Below, in pieces: positions 62,901 through 64,000 of a stretch of 64,000 nucleotides of DNA. Under the pieces are notes generated by a model that did no database searches, had not been told where the DNA came from, and saw only the letters and a list, made by a program, of their open reading frames with translations. The stretch lies in NCBI RefSeq assembly GCF_000011065.1, contig NC_004663.1, forward strand, positions 4,836,001 to 4,900,000, read 5' to 3'. Origin of the DNA: Bacteroides thetaiotaomicron VPI-5482 (lineage in GTDB: Bacteria > Bacteroidota > Bacteroidia > Bacteroidales > Bacteroidaceae). A program made the position numbers and the translations under genes. The first letter of the stretch is position 1, and each line of letters opens with the position of its first letter.

Positions 62901-63540
62901 CGTAGTCATATCCGTGGGCTAGCATTACTTGTTTGCCGTCAATGCCCTTCCAGAGTCCGATGGTAAACGGATGCTTGCTCTTTCCATAGAAGGGATGATT
63001 ACGCCAGTCCAGCTTCTGTGAAGAGAAGCCGATCAGTCCGCAGTGTGCGGCAATGGTGGGAAGCGTCCATCCGAATCCGAAGCAGTCCGGCAGGAAGATA
63101 TCCGTTCCTTCTTTTCCGAACTCTTGCCGGTAGTACGTCTGTCCGAGCATGATGTTACGGATGGAGGCTTCGACGGAAGGAACCAACACATCACTTGCTT
63201 CCCAGCTACTTCCGGCGATATGCCAGCGGCCTTCCTCGATGAATTTCTTCATCTCTTCATACTGTTCGGGATAGTATTCCTTCATCCACGCATACTTCAC
63301 TCCCCCTTCAAAGTTGAAAACGTATTCGGGATATTTCTTTAGCAGAAATAAGTTCTGACTAATGGTATTCCAGACATATTCGTTGATTGTTGTCTGGATG
63401 TCCCAGTTCCACTGGGTGTCGAGGTGGGCGTCCGACACCATATAGGCTTTCACCTTTTTCTTCGCGGTGTCATCTTGTGCATAGCTTCCTCCTGCTAAGG
63501 CAAGGGCGAGGGCTACGGCAATTACTTTTTTGTTCATCAT
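59941..63540 (-). CDS. GH38 alpha-mannosidase with C-terminal F5/8 (discoidin) domain
   Basis: A 1199-residue exported zinc alpha-mannosidase. The signal peptide is about residues 1-22 (GGSYAQ). Zinc ligands are in MVSDAHLDTQWNW (His39, Asp41); the nucleophile Asp is in FLPDCFGFGWTLPTIAAHCG; another zinc His is in FHQFHDDLTGTS. A long beta-rich C-terminal region follows, and the last 135 residues form an F5/8 type C domain (YAVDGDVKTKWCDT, YIDFDFGKEQTIRGWKLV, SVRYVRLLVTQS). A second in-frame ATG is 3 bp further in. It probably trims alpha-mannans or N-glycans with the GH92 enzyme. A TAAATTTG -7 box is at 63577-63570 on the minus strand. Confidence 0.95.
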   Translation of the reverse strand: MMNKKVIAVALALALAGGSYAQDDTAKKKVKAYMVSDAHLDTQWNWDIQTTINEYVWNTISQNLFLLKKYPEYVFNFEGGVKYAWMKEYYPEQYEEMKKFIEEGRWHIAGSSWEASDVLVPSVEASIRNIMLGQTYYRQEFGKEGTDIFLPDCFGFGWTLPTIAAHCGLIGFSSQKLDWRNHPFYGKSKHPFTIGLWKGIDGKQVMLAHGYDYGRKWNNEDLSKNKDLEKLAQRTPLNTVYRYYGTGDIGGSPTLGSVRSVEQGIKGDGPVEVISATSDQLFKDYLPFNNHPELPVFDGELLMDVHGTGCYTSQAAMKLYNRQNEQLGDAAERAAVAAEWLGTASYPQHTLTEAWKRFIFHQFHDDLTGTSIPRAYEFSWNDELISLKQFSQVLTSSVNAIAGQMDTRVKGTPVVLYNANAFPVSDLTEIILEQPKTPKGFTVYNAQGKKVASQMIGYENGRAHILVAASLPANSYAVYDVRTGGSEKTISPSAASAIENSVYKITLDKNGDIISLTDKRNNKELVKDGKAIRLALFTENKSYAWPAWEILKETIDREPVSITDGAKITLVENGALRKALCIEKKYGKSLFKQYIRLYEGSRADRIDFYNEIDWQSTNTLLKAEFPLNIENEKATYDLGIGSVERGNNVQTAYEVYAQQWADLTDKNNSYGVSILNDSKYGWDKPDNNTIRLTLLHTPETKGNYAYQDHQDFGFHTFTYSLTGHNGALDKPATAIKAEILNQPIKAFSSPKHAGTLGKEFAFVRSSNDQVVIKALKKAEVSDEYVVRVYETGGAAPQQAAITFAGEIEKAVLADGTEKEIGSADFNKNQLNVSIAPYSIQTFKVKLKKKADLQAPACAYLPLDYDRRCFSWNAFRKEGNFESGNSYAAELLPDSILKADGIPFRLGEKEIANGLTCKGNVLQLPTGHSYNRIYFLAASAGEDAVATFSTGNNSQEITVPSYTGFIGQWEHLGHTEGFLKDAEIAYVGTHRHASDKDEAYEFTYMFKFGMDIPKGATTVTLPDHADIVLFAATLVNEKYPAVTPASELFRTALKADNGEEATTKTNLLKQAKLIKCSGETNEKEVARYAVDGDVKTKWCDTSTAPNYIDFDFGKEQTIRGWKLVNAGNEGSVFITHTCFLQGRNSPDEEWKTIDELSDNKKNTVVRQFKPTSVRYVRLLVTQSTQNNSLKAARIYELEVY

Positions 63541-64000
63541 GGTTTATTTTTAACAAGTTTAGTAGTTTACAAATTTATACAAAACTAATGGAATTAATTC
63601 TATTAGGGTTTAGAATAGTACTTCTTTATGGAAATGGCACGGATATTTACCTTTTTGGCACCACTTTACATCTAGAAAGTATTCTTGTCCGGTTCGGGCT
63701 GCATCTTGTCAGTCATAAAGAATGATTGCTCAAGAAGCTTTTTGTCATTCAAAACGTGTCCAAATATAGCGGATTTCGAATGATTAGCTGTCCTTTGTAG
63801 TGCCAATATGTAGGCAAATATATTTTGTCTGTTCAGAGTACTCTATGGATAATTAGGGTATAAGATAAGTAGCTGATTATCATTCTATAATATATGTTTG
63901 TGAACAATGAAAGTACAGCAGGTGTCGGCAATGACAAACCAGTATCAATACTCTCTGACCATTTTATCTTATCATGTTTTTTAGATGTTGCGGTAATAAC
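63541..64000. other. Right-edge region without a confirmed gene
   Basis: The 460 bp after the GH38 start hold no frame I can support. A minus-strand frame is open from the window edge to a TGA near 63836 (about 55 codons) and might be the end of a gene lying outside, but its composition is not convincing. The likely GH38 promoter is near 63570. Confidence 0.4.

Noticed and set aside
63836..64000. C-terminal end of a minus-strand gene at the right edge
   Set aside because: The frame is open but short, and its composition does not show coding character; it cannot be supported without sequence beyond the edge.

Overview
The window is a stretch of a Bacteroides chromosome, most likely from the B. 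thetaiotaomicron group. The evidence is the Bacteroides promoter form (TTG, about 20 nt, then TAnnTTTG), many SpII lipoproteins, a SusC/SusD pair, a hybrid two-component regulator, GH92, GH38 and GH18 glycosidases, and a rhamnose operon (kinase, isomerase, permease, aldolase, fucO, AraC regulator) in the order known from B. thetaiotaomicron. Nothing in it looks like a phage, a conjugative element, an intact insertion sequence or a CRISPR array. Calls come from reading motifs and translations by eye; no database search was run.

1-8240 is core housekeeping: a truncated bamA with uppS on the minus strand, a large unassigned lipoprotein, ribD, then prmC-recX, pyrE, an SRPBCC protein and argH on the plus strand, ending in tRNA-Gly(GCC) and tRNA-Leu(UAA). 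8240-16210 holds an FAD oxidoreductase, a minus-strand group of four very small proteins (YtxH-like, Lys-rich, helical lipoprotein, two-helix membrane protein), and a 1330-residue hybrid two-component regulator. 16219-27700 is an accessory surface region: a DASS transporter, two lipoproteins of fimbrillin type (one ending in a metzincin zinc-protease motif), and three PCMD-type lipoproteins with a small outer-membrane barrel.

27750-29550 is almost gene-free and rich in structure: nested hairpins, a 106-bp inverted repeat pair flanking 22-bp tandem repeats, and a long structured leader ending in a terminator before a small gene I do not recognise. 30087-39193 is a complete polysaccharide-utilisation-type locus: ECF sigma factor, FecR anti-sigma, SusC with an STN domain, SusD, a GH18 endo-glycosidase and a LamG lipoprotein. 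Its SusC gene carries a frameshift near 34510, so the locus may be inactive in this sequence.

39308-46873 is minus-strand metabolism: an acyl-CoA synthetase with an XRE-cupin regulator, proC, and an argR-GNAT-argG-argC-argD operon with a candidate ArgR operator. 47107-54016 is L-rhamnose catabolism, with candidate activator half-sites 21 bp apart upstream. 54141-57239 holds a small secreted protein, the initiator tRNA, a TetR regulator, fabG and an RluA-type pseudouridine synthase. The window closes with convergent GH92 and GH38 alpha-mannosidases separated by a large palindrome; in B. thetaiotaomicron such a pair borders the yeast-mannan locus.
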